Assembly (NCBI RefSeq): GCF_030546645.1
Contig: NZ_JAUOTO010000007.1
Location: 62,001 to 126,000 of the forward strand
Length of the DNA stretch: 64,000 nucleotides
Source: Flavitalea plasmicola
GTDB lineage: Bacteria; Bacteroidota; Bacteroidia; Chitinophagales; Chitinophagaceae
Direction: 5' to 3'
Positions 24,849-34,081 of this stretch are shown piece by piece (the first letter of the stretch is position 1; every line of letters begins with the position of its first letter). The notes beneath the pieces were generated by a model, which saw only the letters and a list, made by a program, of their open reading frames with translations, had not been told where the DNA came from and ran no database searches. A program made the position numbers and the translations under genes.

Positions 24849-25761
24849 GCTGGTTGGCGGTTGTCAGTGATAAAAAATAATCTTCCAGTGGATGCCGGGG
24901 TCGCACGGCATCCACTGGTATGCCCTGCTCTACCAGGTCCCGCACAAAGGAAGGAATAAGCGCCTTGTCCATCTTCAACAGGAATTTTGTGCCCCTGTGC
25001 GTCTGGAGGTCCGCCTGCCAAGGGCTCCGGAGGAGCATCTCCGCGGCCAGCGCGGGATCGCTCGTATCCAGCTCTACCAGGGTCTGTCCCGGATGGAACA
25101 GGTCCGCCACAGCCCCTTCCACGATCTTTTTCCCCTTATCGACGATCAGCATACGGCCCGCGATCAGCTCCATTTCACTGAGCAGGTGCGAGGAGACGAG
25201 CAGCGTCTTTTTCAAATGGCTGCTGAGATGCAGGATCAGGTTGCGTATATCCACGATACCCTGTGGGTCGAGGCCATTGGTTGGCTCGTCCAGGATGATC
25301 AGGTCCGGGTTATGGATCAATGCAACAGCAATGCCCAACCGCTGTTTCATCCCCTGCGAAAAGGTCTTCACCTTGCTTCGAGCCCTTTCCGCCAATCCTA
25401 CCTGCTCCAGCTGCTGCATCAGCAGCTGTGAAGTGGGACGGATGCCGCTCATTCGGGCAAATAACGAAAGGTTCTCGTACGCAGTGAGATATTTGTACAG
25501 GTCCGGCCTTTCGACGACCGCGCCAACCCGGCGCAGGATCTCCCGACGATGGGTCCGCAGATTCATCCCGAAGATCTCTATTTCTCCGGCCGTAGGAGTA
25601 ACAAGGGTCAGCAGCATGCGGATGGTAGTGGATTTCCCCGCCCCGTTCTGCCCCAGGAAGCCGTAAATATCCGCCTTCTCCACGGAAAAGGACAGGGAAT
25701 CGACAGCTTTCAGCTCCCCAAAATGCTTGCTAAGGCCCGTGACCCGGATGATAGAAGACAT
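24817..25761 (-). CDS. ABC transporter ATP-binding protein
   Basis: 314 residues from ATG 25761 (MSSIIRVTGLSKHFG). Walker A GQNGAGKST, Q-loop region, signature FSQGMKQRLGIA and Walker B LIILDEPTNGLDPQG are complete. The frame extends five codons upstream to a TTG, but the ATG is the better start. The C-terminal third (PVDAVRPRHPLEDYFL) is the usual tail of ABC-2 ATPases. It overlaps the permease gene and is followed by a LolA-like gene. Confidence 0.93.
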   Translation of the reverse strand: MSSIIRVTGLSKHFGELKAVDSLSFSVEKADIYGFLGQNGAGKSTTIRMLLTLVTPTAGEIEIFGMNLRTHRREILRRVGAVVERPDLYKYLTAYENLSLFARMSGIRPTSQLLMQQLEQVGLAERARSKVKTFSQGMKQRLGIAVALIHNPDLIILDEPTNGLDPQGIVDIRNLILHLSSHLKKTLLVSSHLLSEMELIAGRMLIVDKGKKIVEGAVADLFHPGQTLVELDTSDPALAAEMLLRSPWQADLQTHRGTKFLLKMDKALIPSFVRDLVEQGIPVDAVRPRHPLEDYFLSLTTANQHVEAFTDRAV

Positions 25762-25827
25762 ACGCTTGAATATCAACGTAATTTACGGCGGTTTGGCGGC
25801 CTGTACGTCAATTTTTTTCCGGGGGGC

Positions 25828-25858
25828 TTGCAAAACCCGAATGTCTTGTCTATATTTG
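25828..25858 (+). promoter_or_regulatory. Bacteroidota-type promoter for the T9SS substrate gene
   Basis: TTG at 25828-25830, a 20-bp spacer and TATATTTG at 25851-25858 match the Bacteroidota sigma consensus (TTTG, N17-23, TAnnTTTG) exactly at the -7 element. It lies in the divergent gap between the ABC ATPase and the T9SS substrate gene, giving the latter a leader of about 160 nt. Confidence 0.6.
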
Positions 25859-26025
25859 TTTCGTTATCCATCCTACGGACAATCCCCCTCTTAAATTTTA
25901 CTATCCCCGAAAAACACCAGAACCTTTAAGTTAAGTGTAAGCTCATTTGTATCGCTATATAGTTCCTTCCTTTGAATCGCCGTGTTTATCAGCTTTAGTT
26001 TATTCACCTTCTGAAAATTACAAAG

Positions 26026-27432
26026 ATGAAAAGGAACTTCTTCTCCTTGTTGGTCACTTCCGCGATGATCATCGGCATGCAACCGGCGCATGCAGCAACT
26101 TCCGACAATTTCAATTCCCGCAAAGGCATTAAGCTCACTGAAGTAAAGGGCTTCCTGCAAGGCAATTGCTGGTTTTTCTCCGACTTCGACGTCAACCGCA
26201 GCGGCTGGGTCCCCAATATGGAAGGGGATGGGGCCATGGTATCCGGCTCCGGCGCCAACGCCACCGAAATGACCGGTATCTTTACCCCCCTGCTGGACCT
26301 CGACGGCCCCGTCACCGTCTCTTTCGCTTACAAATTCAACCTCCCCGTAAAGGACAGGAGGTGGATAAAGATCTATACGACGGATGCCGCCAACAAGAGC
26401 CTCACCTTGCTGGACAGCATCGAGTTCACCGGCCTGGACAATACGCCCGTCTACACCTATAATAAGGTACTCGCCGCCACGAAGGGACAGTATAAATTGT
26501 ACATCAATTACCAGGGCATAGGCGGGAACGAAAGAATCGCGATTGACGAGCTTTCCATCGGCGCCGCTGCTCACTACAGCTCCGCTTGTAATGTCTCCCC
26601 CGTAGCGCTCCGCGACAGGTTCATCGGGTCCGCCAGCCACACTGCCAATGGGAATGTGCTGAGCAATGATTACGACCCCAATCACGAAACACTGACAGCC
26701 TATCTGCTGGAAGAATCTCCCGACGGCAACGTAGACCTTCAGAAGGATGGCGGTTTTGCTTTTACGCCGAAAGAAGGCTTTACCGGTTCCTCCACGCACT
26801 TCGTCTATAAGATCTGTGACAACGGCAGCCCTTCCCTTTGCAGCATCAACACCACAGCCACCATCCGCTTCCCCACCCGGAGCACCCTCACCAACTTCCA
26901 GGCGCTCTACCGGAAGAATGCGGTGGATATCAACTGGAACGCTTCGGCCGACAACGGCAGCGCCCGTTTTGAAGTAGAAAGAAGCATGGACGGCACTTAT
27001 TTTCAGAAAGTGGGAGAAGTGGCGGCCTCGGGTGTAGCGTATGCTTTCACCGATAAGATCAGCGACAGGACGGCAAGGGGGAACGACCTCTACTACCGCC
27101 TGCGCCAGGTGGACGCGGCCGATCGCGTCACCTACTCTAAAATGCTGATCGTACGGACCTATGGCACCAAAAGCGTCACCGCCGTCAGCGTTACGCCCGA
27201 CCCGGTCGTGAATGATATACAGGTGAATGTCCAGCTGAAAGAAAAGGCATTCGTCATGATGAAAGTGACGGACAACAATGGCAGCGAGATCATCCGCAAG
27301 ACTGCCATGGGCGAGAATGGCGCCAATACTTACGATATCGAGGATACCCATCAGCTTCAGCCCGGTATGTACCAGTTGGAAGTGATCATCAATAGCAACG
27401 AGCGGCTGACGATGCGGCTGGCAAAAAGCTAA
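26026..27432 (+). CDS. Secreted protein with Ig-like domain and T9SS C-terminal sorting domain
   Basis: 468 residues. A signal peptide (MKRNFFSLLV..., ending AHAA) leads into a jelly-roll-like domain (about 25-185), then a cadherin/Ig-like segment with GNVLSNDYDPNHETLTAYLL (about 210-285), a second beta domain with FEVERSMDGTYFQKVGEV (Fn3-like), and a C-terminal type A sorting domain (TPDPVVNDIQVNV ... GMYQLEVIIN). Export through the type IX system to the cell surface is therefore expected. No catalytic motif is visible; adhesin or binding functions are possible. A 486-residue frame on the opposite strand over the same DNA is a shadow. Confidence 0.88.
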   Translation: MKRNFFSLLVTSAMIIGMQPAHAATSDNFNSRKGIKLTEVKGFLQGNCWFFSDFDVNRSGWVPNMEGDGAMVSGSGANATEMTGIFTPLLDLDGPVTVSFAYKFNLPVKDRRWIKIYTTDAANKSLTLLDSIEFTGLDNTPVYTYNKVLAATKGQYKLYINYQGIGGNERIAIDELSIGAAAHYSSACNVSPVALRDRFIGSASHTANGNVLSNDYDPNHETLTAYLLEESPDGNVDLQKDGGFAFTPKEGFTGSSTHFVYKICDNGSPSLCSINTTATIRFPTRSTLTNFQALYRKNAVDINWNASADNGSARFEVERSMDGTYFQKVGEVAASGVAYAFTDKISDRTARGNDLYYRLRQVDAADRVTYSKMLIVRTYGTKSVTAVSVTPDPVVNDIQVNVQLKEKAFVMMKVTDNNGSEIIRKTAMGENGANTYDIEDTHQLQPGMYQLEVIINSNERLTMRLAKS

Positions 27433-27466
27433 AAAATAGGGGCCCTTCGCAGGGCCCCTATTTTTT
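27431..27466. terminator. Perfect bidirectional terminator
   Basis: A 16-bp perfect stem (27431-27446 with 27451-27466) and a 4-nt loop, flanked by A-runs on the left and T-runs on the right, so it can work in both directions. It overlaps the stop codons of both convergent genes, and its right arm encodes the last residues of the regulator. Confidence 0.92.
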
Positions 27467-27748
27467 GATATCTAAGTATGTCTGCAGATCCTTCACATAC
27501 TGTTCGAAAGCCAGCACGCCCTGGGGCGTGATCTTACAGATCGTCTGGGGATAATTGTCCTTGAATTGCTTGGCCACGTCGATATACCCTGCTTCCTTCA
27601 GCTTGTTGATCTGAACGCTTAAATTACCGGCCGTGGCACTGGTCTTCTCCCGCAGGTAGGTAAACTCCGCTTCCTTTACGCTGATCAGTATCGACACCAG
27701 CGCCAGCCTAAGCTGAGAATGTAATATAGGGTCGAGGTCCTTAAACAT
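27458..27748 (-). CDS. Small winged-helix transcriptional regulator
   Basis: 96 residues: a single winged-helix domain of the small MarR/ArsR-like type found in Bacteroidota (LHSQLRLALVSILISVKEAEFTYL ... is preceded by FKDLDP; recognition helix region ATAGNLSVQINKLKEAGYI; wing YPQTICKITPQGVLAF). It overlaps the upstream membrane-protein gene by 8 bp, a frequent pairing in this phylum, in which the regulator probably controls the same operon. Ligand unknown. Confidence 0.85.
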   Translation of the reverse strand: MFKDLDPILHSQLRLALVSILISVKEAEFTYLREKTSATAGNLSVQINKLKEAGYIDVAKQFKDNYPQTICKITPQGVLAFEQYVKDLQTYLDIKK

Positions 27749-28337
27749 TTTTACTCCTTTCTTGCAGGTATTTTTTTCTCAGGATCAGGCCGGGAATAAA
27801 CCAGGCCAGTTGCGCGCCTCCGGCCAGATACAGCAGCTGCCAGGGCGCAGGCGTCAGCGAACTCAATATCGAGAATACCCAACAGGCGATGCCCCCGATG
27901 ATCATATAACGGAACTTCCTGCCATAGCCGATGGCAAAGGTTGGAATGCCATAAAGAATAAGATAGAGCGATATCGGGTTGGGCAGTTTATACCGTATGT
28001 CAAAATAATTCAACAGGAACACGGCCGCGGCGAAGCTGAGCCAGATGCCGCCCCGGAGGTTGTCGTCATGCGTCTTGTATTTTCGCTGCCTTCTCTCCCG
28101 CCGCGCGATAACGATCTGTGGAATGACAGCCACGAAGCTCAGCAGCCAAACGGCATCCAGCCAATCCAGGTGCAGGAAAGAGTGGTTGATGAAGCTCACC
28201 AACGCACAAAAAGTGATGATCGCGCCCCACATCAGCGCGCTGACGCCTGTCTCGAAATAGTCGTCCTTGGCCCTGCTGATCATTTGGGTGATCAGCAGCA
28301 GGCTTTCATGGCTGGTGAGCTCTTTTTCCTTAGACAT
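27741..28337 (-). CDS. Membrane protein paired with wHTH regulator
   Basis: 198 residues with about five hydrophobic helices (LMWGAIITFCALVSFI, AVWLLSFVAVIPQIVIA, IWLSFAAAVFLLNYF, LYLILYGIPTFAIGYG, LLYLAGGAQLAWFIPGLIL) and a basic loop RRERRQRKYK. Family not named by me. It lies 8 bp downstream of the secreted TPR-like protein and overlaps the regulator gene, so it probably belongs to a four-gene unit that starts with the TonB-dependent receptor. Confidence 0.8.
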   Translation of the reverse strand: MSKEKELTSHESLLLITQMISRAKDDYFETGVSALMWGAIITFCALVSFINHSFLHLDWLDAVWLLSFVAVIPQIVIARRERRQRKYKTHDDNLRGGIWLSFAAAVFLLNYFDIRYKLPNPISLYLILYGIPTFAIGYGRKFRYMIIGGIACWVFSILSSLTPAPWQLLYLAGGAQLAWFIPGLILRKKYLQERSKNV

Positions 28338-28345
28338 AGAATGAT

Positions 28346-28978
28346 TTAATTACACTGAGCTAACATATCCTCCGCTTGTTTTTGTCCCCAGGTGGGAGCA
28401 AGGGGCTCGGGATGTGCGGCTTTATACAGGGAAACCGACTTCTCGAAAAGTGGTTTTGCCTTGTCTTTTCCACCGCCGAACTGGGGAGGCGTGCCGAAAA
28501 GGCTCATGCCTTGCAAATAATACAAGCGGGGGTTATTGGGGTCCGCCTGCAAACCTTTCTGCAAGGCTTCGCCGGCCGTTTTACCATAGGTCATCCAGCG
28601 GCTCTGCGGATCCACCAGCATCTGTTGGGTGGCGGACATATTTTCCACCGCGTATAATTCGGCGTTCTTTTCAATGGCCTCTGCCTTTGCCAGGTAAGCG
28701 TTGATCTTGGCGGAATTGGCGTCCTTGTCCTTGGTCGCAGGGTTCCAGCCTACCCAGGTCTGGGCCAAAGCCGCATAGTAATAAGGCAGCCACTTTGTTT
28801 TTTCCGCATCCCCGATCCGGTCGAAAGTGCCGGCCAGACTTTGCAGCTCGTCGATGCTCTTCGCGGAGTCCAGCAGGGAGATGTTCTTTTGCATCATCTG
28901 CGTGTATTTGTCAGACTGGGCGCTCACAGCCAGGGACACCAGCAGGGTCAGCGCGAGAAACGTTTTCTTCATGGTCAT
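28346..28978 (-). CDS. Exported TPR-like hypothetical protein
   Basis: 210 residues with a signal peptide (FLALTLLVSLAVSAQ). Helical, with TPR-style blocks: WLPYYYAALAQTWVGW near residue 63, AYLAKAEAIEKNAELYAVENM, and LQADPNNPRLYYLQGMSLF. The last block is a classical tetratricopeptide-like hairpin. The start could be the first ATG or the second two codons later (28972). It follows the TonB-dependent receptor by 23 bp. Probable periplasmic protein; function unknown. Confidence 0.8.
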   Translation of the reverse strand: MTMKKTFLALTLLVSLAVSAQSDKYTQMMQKNISLLDSAKSIDELQSLAGTFDRIGDAEKTKWLPYYYAALAQTWVGWNPATKDKDANSAKINAYLAKAEAIEKNAELYAVENMSATQQMLVDPQSRWMTYGKTAGEALQKGLQADPNNPRLYYLQGMSLFGTPPQFGGGKDKAKPLFEKSVSLYKAAHPEPLAPTWGQKQAEDMLAQCN

Positions 28979-29001
28979 AGTTGTAAATTTAAAATTTTAA
29001 A

Positions 29002-31266
29002 TTATAGATTATTGTTAATGGCATCCTGGCTACGATCCACACCCCAGCTCAGGAAGCAGCCGATGAAATAAAATCGGTTGGCTGGCGGGGTGATAGGCTG
29101 TTTGTACTGTCCGCTGTAAGAAAAATTATATCCATACACCGCATTATATCCTAATAGGTTGCTGACGCTGGCGAACAGCACGACAAAGGTCCTTGCCTTG
29201 GGATTGCCGATCGTTGGCACATATTCCGCGCTGAAGTTCAACGCCTGGTAAGACTTCGTCTTCCCCTGCTCCGCCAGGTCGAACTTGGGACCGCCCGCCA
29301 GCCGGAAATTGTAATAAGGCCTTCCCGTGGCGTAGCTGTAGGTAAGGTTGAAGCCTGACTTGATCTTCGTAAAGAATTTCTTGGTCACGAGGGACGCCGT
29401 ATGCTTCGCAGCAAAATTAGGCACCAGCTGCTCCGTGTAATTGAGATAATTGCGCTTCGTGTCCAGGAAAGAATAGCTGATCCAATAATCGAAATCCTTG
29501 ATCGTCCTCTTATCTCTCCAGAACAGCTCGATCCCCTTGGCATAGCCGCTGCCCGAATTATTATAAACGGAATAGTTATAGGAGACGGGCACCGTCTTGA
29601 TCAGGTCCTCGTATTTTTTGTAGTAGGCTTCCACCCGGAAGATCCTGTCCTTCGACATCTTCTGGTAGTTGACGATATAATGCGTCGCCTTGGTAAATCC
29701 GACCTGGGTAGTATAGAAGAGCTGGCTGTTCTCCGGCTTCTGGTAAAATATGCCGTAGGCCAGGGACACCTGCGCATCCGGCGCCGTCCTGTAGGCAAGG
29801 GAAACCCTGGGCGCCAGGTCACTGCGACGGATCACCGAAGAGTGTTCAAAGCGGACACCCAGCTTGGCGGCCAGCTCATTGGTGAGGAAGATATCTGACT
29901 CGGCAAAAACGGCATTATAGTTATCCTTGAATTTATAGGTAGAATCGATATGATACTGCTGTGTGCGGTAGCGTTGATAGTTATAGGCATACCAGTACTC
30001 GCTGCCAAAGCGGATGGAGCTGATGCCACCCAGCTTTTTGTCGAAGACTGCCTTGATCTGCGAAAGCTCCTGCTTCTGGTCCACGCCAAACGTTTTGAAA
30101 TTCATCCAGAATACACTGTCGGGAAAGGATTTCGGCTGGTTATACGCGTCCTGCACCTGCTGGCCCAGGTTGTCCAGGTTCGTGCTGAAGCTGGCGCCCA
30201 GGTCCATTTTCCAGCCGTTGTTCAGGTATTCCCGCCAGCTGAGGTTATTGTACCAGTTGTGGTTCGCAATACCGAATGCATCTTTTGCATTCAGCGTGTC
30301 CACGTCTTGTCTGCGCAAACCCAGATCACTATAGGCAAACGTCGTATAGTATTTGATCATGCCCCCATTCTTCGTCCTGATCCGGAAATTCGCATCGCCG
30401 TTGTGGAACTGCGGCATCTTATAATAGTCGGGCACCTGTTTCACCGCCTTAAAATACAGCCCCACGTTGACATAGTTATACGAAAAACCATAAGAGGACT
30501 TTTTGTTCTTCGCCAGCTGCTGTGTACCCAATCCCACAATGATAGGGGAGATGGAAGCGTCTATTTCGGATTTCTCCGGCAGATCGATGGATTCCAGCAG
30601 TACTACCGAAGACAGCGCCTGGCCGTAAAGCGCCGAATAGCCGCCGGTGCTGAACACGGTGCCTTTGAAGAGGAAAGGAGAGAAACGGCCGCGGGAAGCG
30701 ATATCCGGGACGCTGGAAAAATAAGGGTTATTGACCAGCGTTCCGTCAATATATTGTTTGGCTTCATAACCCGCCCCCCCACGAACAAACAAACCTTCCG
30801 ATTCTCCCACCTGCTGGGCGCCCGGCAAGGTCTTCAAAGCCGCCGTAATATCCGCATTGGAGCCCGCCGTGGTGGCCACGTCCAGGGAGCTGAGGACAGC
30901 CCCTCTTTTCGCGTCCCCGGCCGTAAACGACCCGGCAGTGATCGTCACCGCCTTCAATTCACTCAGCTGCTCTTTCATCACGATATGCAGGGTGATCGCC
31001 TCTCCCGAAGGATTGATGGATTGCTCCACAGGGAAATAGCCAATATTTGTAATGGTGAGGATGTGCGGCCCCGTTTCGGTGGTTTTAAAACGGAATGCCC
31101 CGGTACTGTCGACCGTAGCCCCATCATAGGAATCTTTAATCGTGATGCTGGCCCCGCGGACAGGATGGCCCTTGGTATCCTTCACCGTCCCCGAGATAGC
31201 CGTCTGGGCTCGCAGCCAGCCGGTCATTAAGGTAAAAGCAATGAATAAGGCAGTTTTTGGTGTCAT
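29002..31266 (-). CDS. TonB-dependent receptor with carboxypeptidase-regulatory-like domain
   Basis: 754 residues from ATG 31266 (MTPKTALFIAF); six more codons reach a TTG that is a poorer start. After the signal peptide (ends WLRAQ) comes the CarboxypepD-regulatory-like domain (ISGTVKDTKGHPVRGASITI), then the plug (ALKTLPGAQQVGESEGLFVRG, about 140-230) and a 22-strand barrel. At 750 residues it is shorter than SusC proteins and has no SusD partner next to it, which fits siderophore, cobalamin or metal uptake better than glycans; substrate is not determined. The promoter upstream is a good Bacteroidota type. Confidence 0.9.
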   Translation of the reverse strand: MTPKTALFIAFTLMTGWLRAQTAISGTVKDTKGHPVRGASITIKDSYDGATVDSTGAFRFKTTETGPHILTITNIGYFPVEQSINPSGEAITLHIVMKEQLSELKAVTITAGSFTAGDAKRGAVLSSLDVATTAGSNADITAALKTLPGAQQVGESEGLFVRGGAGYEAKQYIDGTLVNNPYFSSVPDIASRGRFSPFLFKGTVFSTGGYSALYGQALSSVVLLESIDLPEKSEIDASISPIIVGLGTQQLAKNKKSSYGFSYNYVNVGLYFKAVKQVPDYYKMPQFHNGDANFRIRTKNGGMIKYYTTFAYSDLGLRRQDVDTLNAKDAFGIANHNWYNNLSWREYLNNGWKMDLGASFSTNLDNLGQQVQDAYNQPKSFPDSVFWMNFKTFGVDQKQELSQIKAVFDKKLGGISSIRFGSEYWYAYNYQRYRTQQYHIDSTYKFKDNYNAVFAESDIFLTNELAAKLGVRFEHSSVIRRSDLAPRVSLAYRTAPDAQVSLAYGIFYQKPENSQLFYTTQVGFTKATHYIVNYQKMSKDRIFRVEAYYKKYEDLIKTVPVSYNYSVYNNSGSGYAKGIELFWRDKRTIKDFDYWISYSFLDTKRNYLNYTEQLVPNFAAKHTASLVTKKFFTKIKSGFNLTYSYATGRPYYNFRLAGGPKFDLAEQGKTKSYQALNFSAEYVPTIGNPKARTFVVLFASVSNLLGYNAVYGYNFSYSGQYKQPITPPANRFYFIGCFLSWGVDRSQDAINNNL

Positions 31267-31281
31267 CGCAAAGATTTGCAG

Positions 31282-31313
31282 CAAAACTAAACTAGTTTAT
31301 TTTATAAACCAAA
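31282..31313 (-). promoter_or_regulatory. Promoter of the TonB-dependent receptor gene
   Basis: On the minus strand TTTG (complement of 31310-31313), a 20-bp spacer and TAGTTTTG (complement of 31282-31289) match the Bacteroidota consensus TTTG-N20-TAnnTTTG. The -7 element lies 16 bp from the ATG at 31266. Confidence 0.65.
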
Positions 31314-31730
31314 CTCCCGAAGAGCACCTTCTGCCTTACAGGGCCCATTCGCCGGCGGAAAACCCGAAAAACACCGGTAAACCCCGTCAAAACGTCGGTA
31401 AACCGGGGCCGCCCAAAAAAAAAGCCAGGCTTAGAAAAGCCCGGCGGTTGTTGATCGTACCCTTTAAAACTAAACTTTTGAATATTCTGGACAGTCGTCG
31501 CCTGATGCCTGCCGGGAACACCGGAGGATGAGGGACGGCCATAGTTATATAATGACTAATTAGCCGAAAATGAGAACAAACAGTAAATAATAATAAGTGG
31601 CTTTCGTACGGATGATCAGAAGAAAAGAGATTGGAAATAATCGAATCGGATTGTTTTTCCGGAGCTTGGAGGGCGTCGTGTTGACGTTGTAAAGATTGCC
31701 AAAATATTCGGAATCTGCAAGGGTTTCTCA
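31314..31730. other. Gap without a recognisable gene
   Basis: About 420 bases between the receptor promoter and the atp terminator. A 119-residue minus-strand frame (31387-31746) is Arg/Leu/Phe-rich, has no recognisable motif and I do not regard it as coding. This is the position where atpG would be expected if the usual atpA-atpG order held; I find no remnant of it. Nothing else was recognised. Confidence 0.5.
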
Positions 31731-31762
31731 AAAAAAAACCACGCATTCGCGTGGTTTTTTTT
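31731..31762 (-). terminator. Terminator of the atp operon
   Basis: A perfect 14-bp stem (31731-31744 with 31749-31762) with a 4-nt loop, A-run on one side and T-run on the other. On the minus strand it follows the atpA stop by 14 bp and should end the atpBEFHA transcript. Confidence 0.9.
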
Positions 31763-31776
31763 CATGCTTAATACTT

Positions 31777-33354
31777 TTATTTATACTGAGGGATCAGCCC
31801 GTTGGCCAGCTCCACCATCTTCTTTACACCGTCGTCAGGCAGATTGCCTTTCTTAAACTCTGCCAGCACTTCAGGCAGCTTGTTCTCCATTTCCAGCAGG
31901 AAATGATCTTCGAATTCCTTCACCTTCCGCACAGCCACCTGCCGCAGCAAGCCCTGTGTACCCAGGTAAATGATCGCTACCTGCTTTTCTACGGAGAAAG
32001 GAGTGTATTGAGGCTGCTTCAGGATCTCCACGTTACGGGCGCCCTTGTCGATCACCAGCTTCGTAGCGGCATCCAGGTCGCCACCGAACTTGGAGAAGGC
32101 TTCCATCTCACGATACAGCGCCTGGTCCAGCTTCAGCGTACCAGCCACCTTCTTCATGGATTTGATCTGCGCATTACCACCCACACGGCTAACGGAGATA
32201 CCTACGTTGATCGCAGGACGGATACCGGAATTGAACAGGTTGCCTTCCAGGAAGATCTGACCATCCGTGATGGAGATCACGTTCGTGGGGATATACGCGG
32301 ATACGTCGCCGGCCTGTGTTTCGATGATGGGCAACGCTGTCAGCGAGCCACCGCCTTTTACCAGGTGCCTGATGGACTCGGGCAGGTCGTTCATGTTCTT
32401 CGCTACGCTGTCATCGCCGATGACCTTCGCGGCACGCTCCAGCAGGCGGCTGTGCAGGTAGAACACATCCCCGGGGTAAGCCTCACGGCCGGGAGGACGA
32501 CGCAGCAGCAGCGATACCTCACGGTAAGCAACAGCCTGTTTGGAAAGGTCATCAAAAATGATGAGGGCAGGACGTCCCGTGTCACGGAAGAACTCACCGA
32601 TCGCAGCGCCGGCAAAGGGAGCGTAGAACTGCAGGGGAGCAGGGTCGGAAGCCGAGGCGGCAACGATCACCGTGTAATCCAGGGCGCCGTTGTCAGCCAG
32701 TGTCTTCATCACACCTGCGACAGTGGATGCTTTCTGACCGATGGCGACATATATACAATAAACAGGCTTGCCTGCTTTGTAGAACTCTTTCTGGTTGATG
32801 ATCGTGTCGATGGCGATGGCAGTCTTACCTGTCTGACGGTCACCGATGATCAGCTCACGCTGTCCGCGGCCGATGGGGATCATCGCGTCGATGGCCTTGA
32901 TACCCGTCTGAAGCGGCTCCTTCACAGGCTCACGGAAGATAACACCCGGCGCCTTACGTTCCAGGGGCATCTCATACCGCTCACCCGTCAAAGGACCTTT
33001 GCCGTCGATAGGCTCTCCCAATGTATTGACCACACGGCCCAGCATACCATCACCTACCCTGATGGAGGCGATGTTCCCGGTGCGGCGTACTTTCGCGCCT
33101 TCCTTGATCTCTCCGCTCTCACCCATCAATACCACACCCACATTGTCCTCTTCCAGGTTGAGGGCAATGGCTCTTACGCCATTCTCAAATTCCACCAGCT
33201 CACCGGCGCTGACATTGCTCAGGCCATAGACACGGGCGATACCGTCCCCCACCTGCAGCACAGTGCCTACTTCTTCCAGCTCAGCGGAAACATTGAAGTT
33301 GCCCAATTGCTGGCGCAATATTGCTGAAATTTCATCTGGTTTGATCTCTGCCAT
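31777..33354 (-). CDS. atpA: F1Fo ATP synthase subunit alpha
   Basis: 525 residues. The alpha subunit carries the non-catalytic nucleotide sites of F1; P-loop GDRQTGKT and the region [13 protein letters not shown] are clear, as are the N-terminus [17 protein letters not shown] and the C-terminal helical domain ending [10 protein letters not shown]. It is the last gene of the cluster before a strong terminator; the gamma subunit gene that usually follows is not present here. Confidence 0.97.
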   Translation of the reverse strand: MAEIKPDEISAILRQQLGNFNVSAELEEVGTVLQVGDGIARVYGLSNVSAGELVEFENGVRAIALNLEEDNVGVVLMGESGEIKEGAKVRRTGNIASIRVGDGMLGRVVNTLGEPIDGKGPLTGERYEMPLERKAPGVIFREPVKEPLQTGIKAIDAMIPIGRGQRELIIGDRQTGKTAIAIDTIINQKEFYKAGKPVYCIYVAIGQKASTVAGVMKTLADNGALDYTVIVAASASDPAPLQFYAPFAGAAIGEFFRDTGRPALIIFDDLSKQAVAYREVSLLLRRPPGREAYPGDVFYLHSRLLERAAKVIGDDSVAKNMNDLPESIRHLVKGGGSLTALPIIETQAGDVSAYIPTNVISITDGQIFLEGNLFNSGIRPAINVGISVSRVGGNAQIKSMKKVAGTLKLDQALYREMEAFSKFGGDLDAATKLVIDKGARNVEILKQPQYTPFSVEKQVAIIYLGTQGLLRQVAVRKVKEFEDHFLLEMENKLPEVLAEFKKGNLPDDGVKKMVELANGLIPQYK

Positions 33355-33402
33355 AATTTATACTGTTGTCTGTTTTTTATGTAATCTGTTTTGCTCGGCT
33401 AT

Positions 33403-33966
33403 CTATCTGATCTTATAGATAAAGTCGTTGTTCTGGAATTGCTTTTTAATGTTCTTAAGGTCGAAAGCGATGCTGCCATCTACCAGCTCATCCCCTACTT
33501 CCAGGACAAAACCACCGATGAGGGATTCGTCGACAGCCGTCAGGAGCTCGATATCCTTCAGGTGCTTGTCGGCCTTGATCTTATCGACGATGCTCTTCTT
33601 CAGCTCTTCGCTGACAGGGATCGCCGTCGTCAGCTTCACCGTATGAATGCCCTTGTACTCCTTGTACTGATCGATGAATGCCGTGATGATCTCGGGAAGA
33701 AAGAATTCGCGGCCCTTACGCAGCAGCAGCTTGGTAAAGGTGGAAGTGATGACAGAGGTCTTTCCGGCCGTAATGGCATCCAGCACTTTATCTTTCTTAT
33801 CGGCCTTTATGACAGGGCTCTTGATCATCACCACCAGTTCCTTGCTGCTCCGGAAGGCTTGCTGCAGGAACAACATGTCATGGTAAACCTCCTCCAGCTG
33901 ACCTTTTTCAAGGGCCAGGTCGATCAGTGATTTGGCATATCTGCCGGCTAAACGTGGGTTGGGCAT
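33403..33966 (-). CDS. atpH: F1Fo ATP synthase subunit delta (OSCP)
   Basis: 187 residues. OSCP-type features are present: N-terminal NPRLAGRYAKSLIDLALEKG and the C-terminal DESLIGGFVLEVGDELVDGS block that contacts the b subunits. It connects F1 to the peripheral stalk. The gene starts 7 bp after a heptad-repeat element that fills the whole gap to atpF and is followed 48 bp later by atpA. Confidence 0.95.
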   Translation of the reverse strand: MPNPRLAGRYAKSLIDLALEKGQLEEVYHDMLFLQQAFRSSKELVVMIKSPVIKADKKDKVLDAITAGKTSVITSTFTKLLLRKGREFFLPEIITAFIDQYKEYKGIHTVKLTTAIPVSEELKKSIVDKIKADKHLKDIELLTAVDESLIGGFVLEVGDELVDGSIAFDLKNIKKQFQNNDFIYKIR

Positions 33967-33973
33967 GTTTTGA

Positions 33974-34081
33974 GCGGCAAGCTGCGAGCTACAAGCTGCA
34001 AGCTGGCCTTATTTAAGTTTAAAAATCTTTTTTATGCATATCAAAATCTGACTTGTAGCTTGAAGCTTGCAGCTTGTAGCT
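33974..34081. repeat. Inverted heptad-repeat element, copy 2 (inside the atp operon)
   Basis: Left arm 33974-34007 (CTGCGAG, CTACAAG, CTGCAAG units), AT-rich centre of about 43 bp, right arm 34051-34081 (CTTGTAG, CTTGAAG, CTTGCAG, CTTGTAG). The element fills the complete gap between atpF and atpH: its last bases are part of the atpF stop codon and its first lie 7 bp from the atpH ATG. A hairpin in the middle of this operon could affect mRNA processing or subunit stoichiometry. Confidence 0.85.

Noticed and set aside
25891-27351. 486-residue frame on the minus strand
   Set aside because: It is fully antisense to the T9SS substrate gene, which has a signal peptide, domain structure, sorting domain and promoter. 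The antisense product shows no recognisable motif.
31387-31746. 119-residue minus-strand frame between the receptor and atp genes
   Set aside because: Its start lies inside the atp terminator, composition is unlike neighbours, and it has no motif. It is also not a remnant of atpG.
31696-33327. 543-residue plus-strand frame opposite atpA
   Set aside because: The minus-strand product is clearly the alpha subunit; the opposite frame is a by-product of its codon usage.
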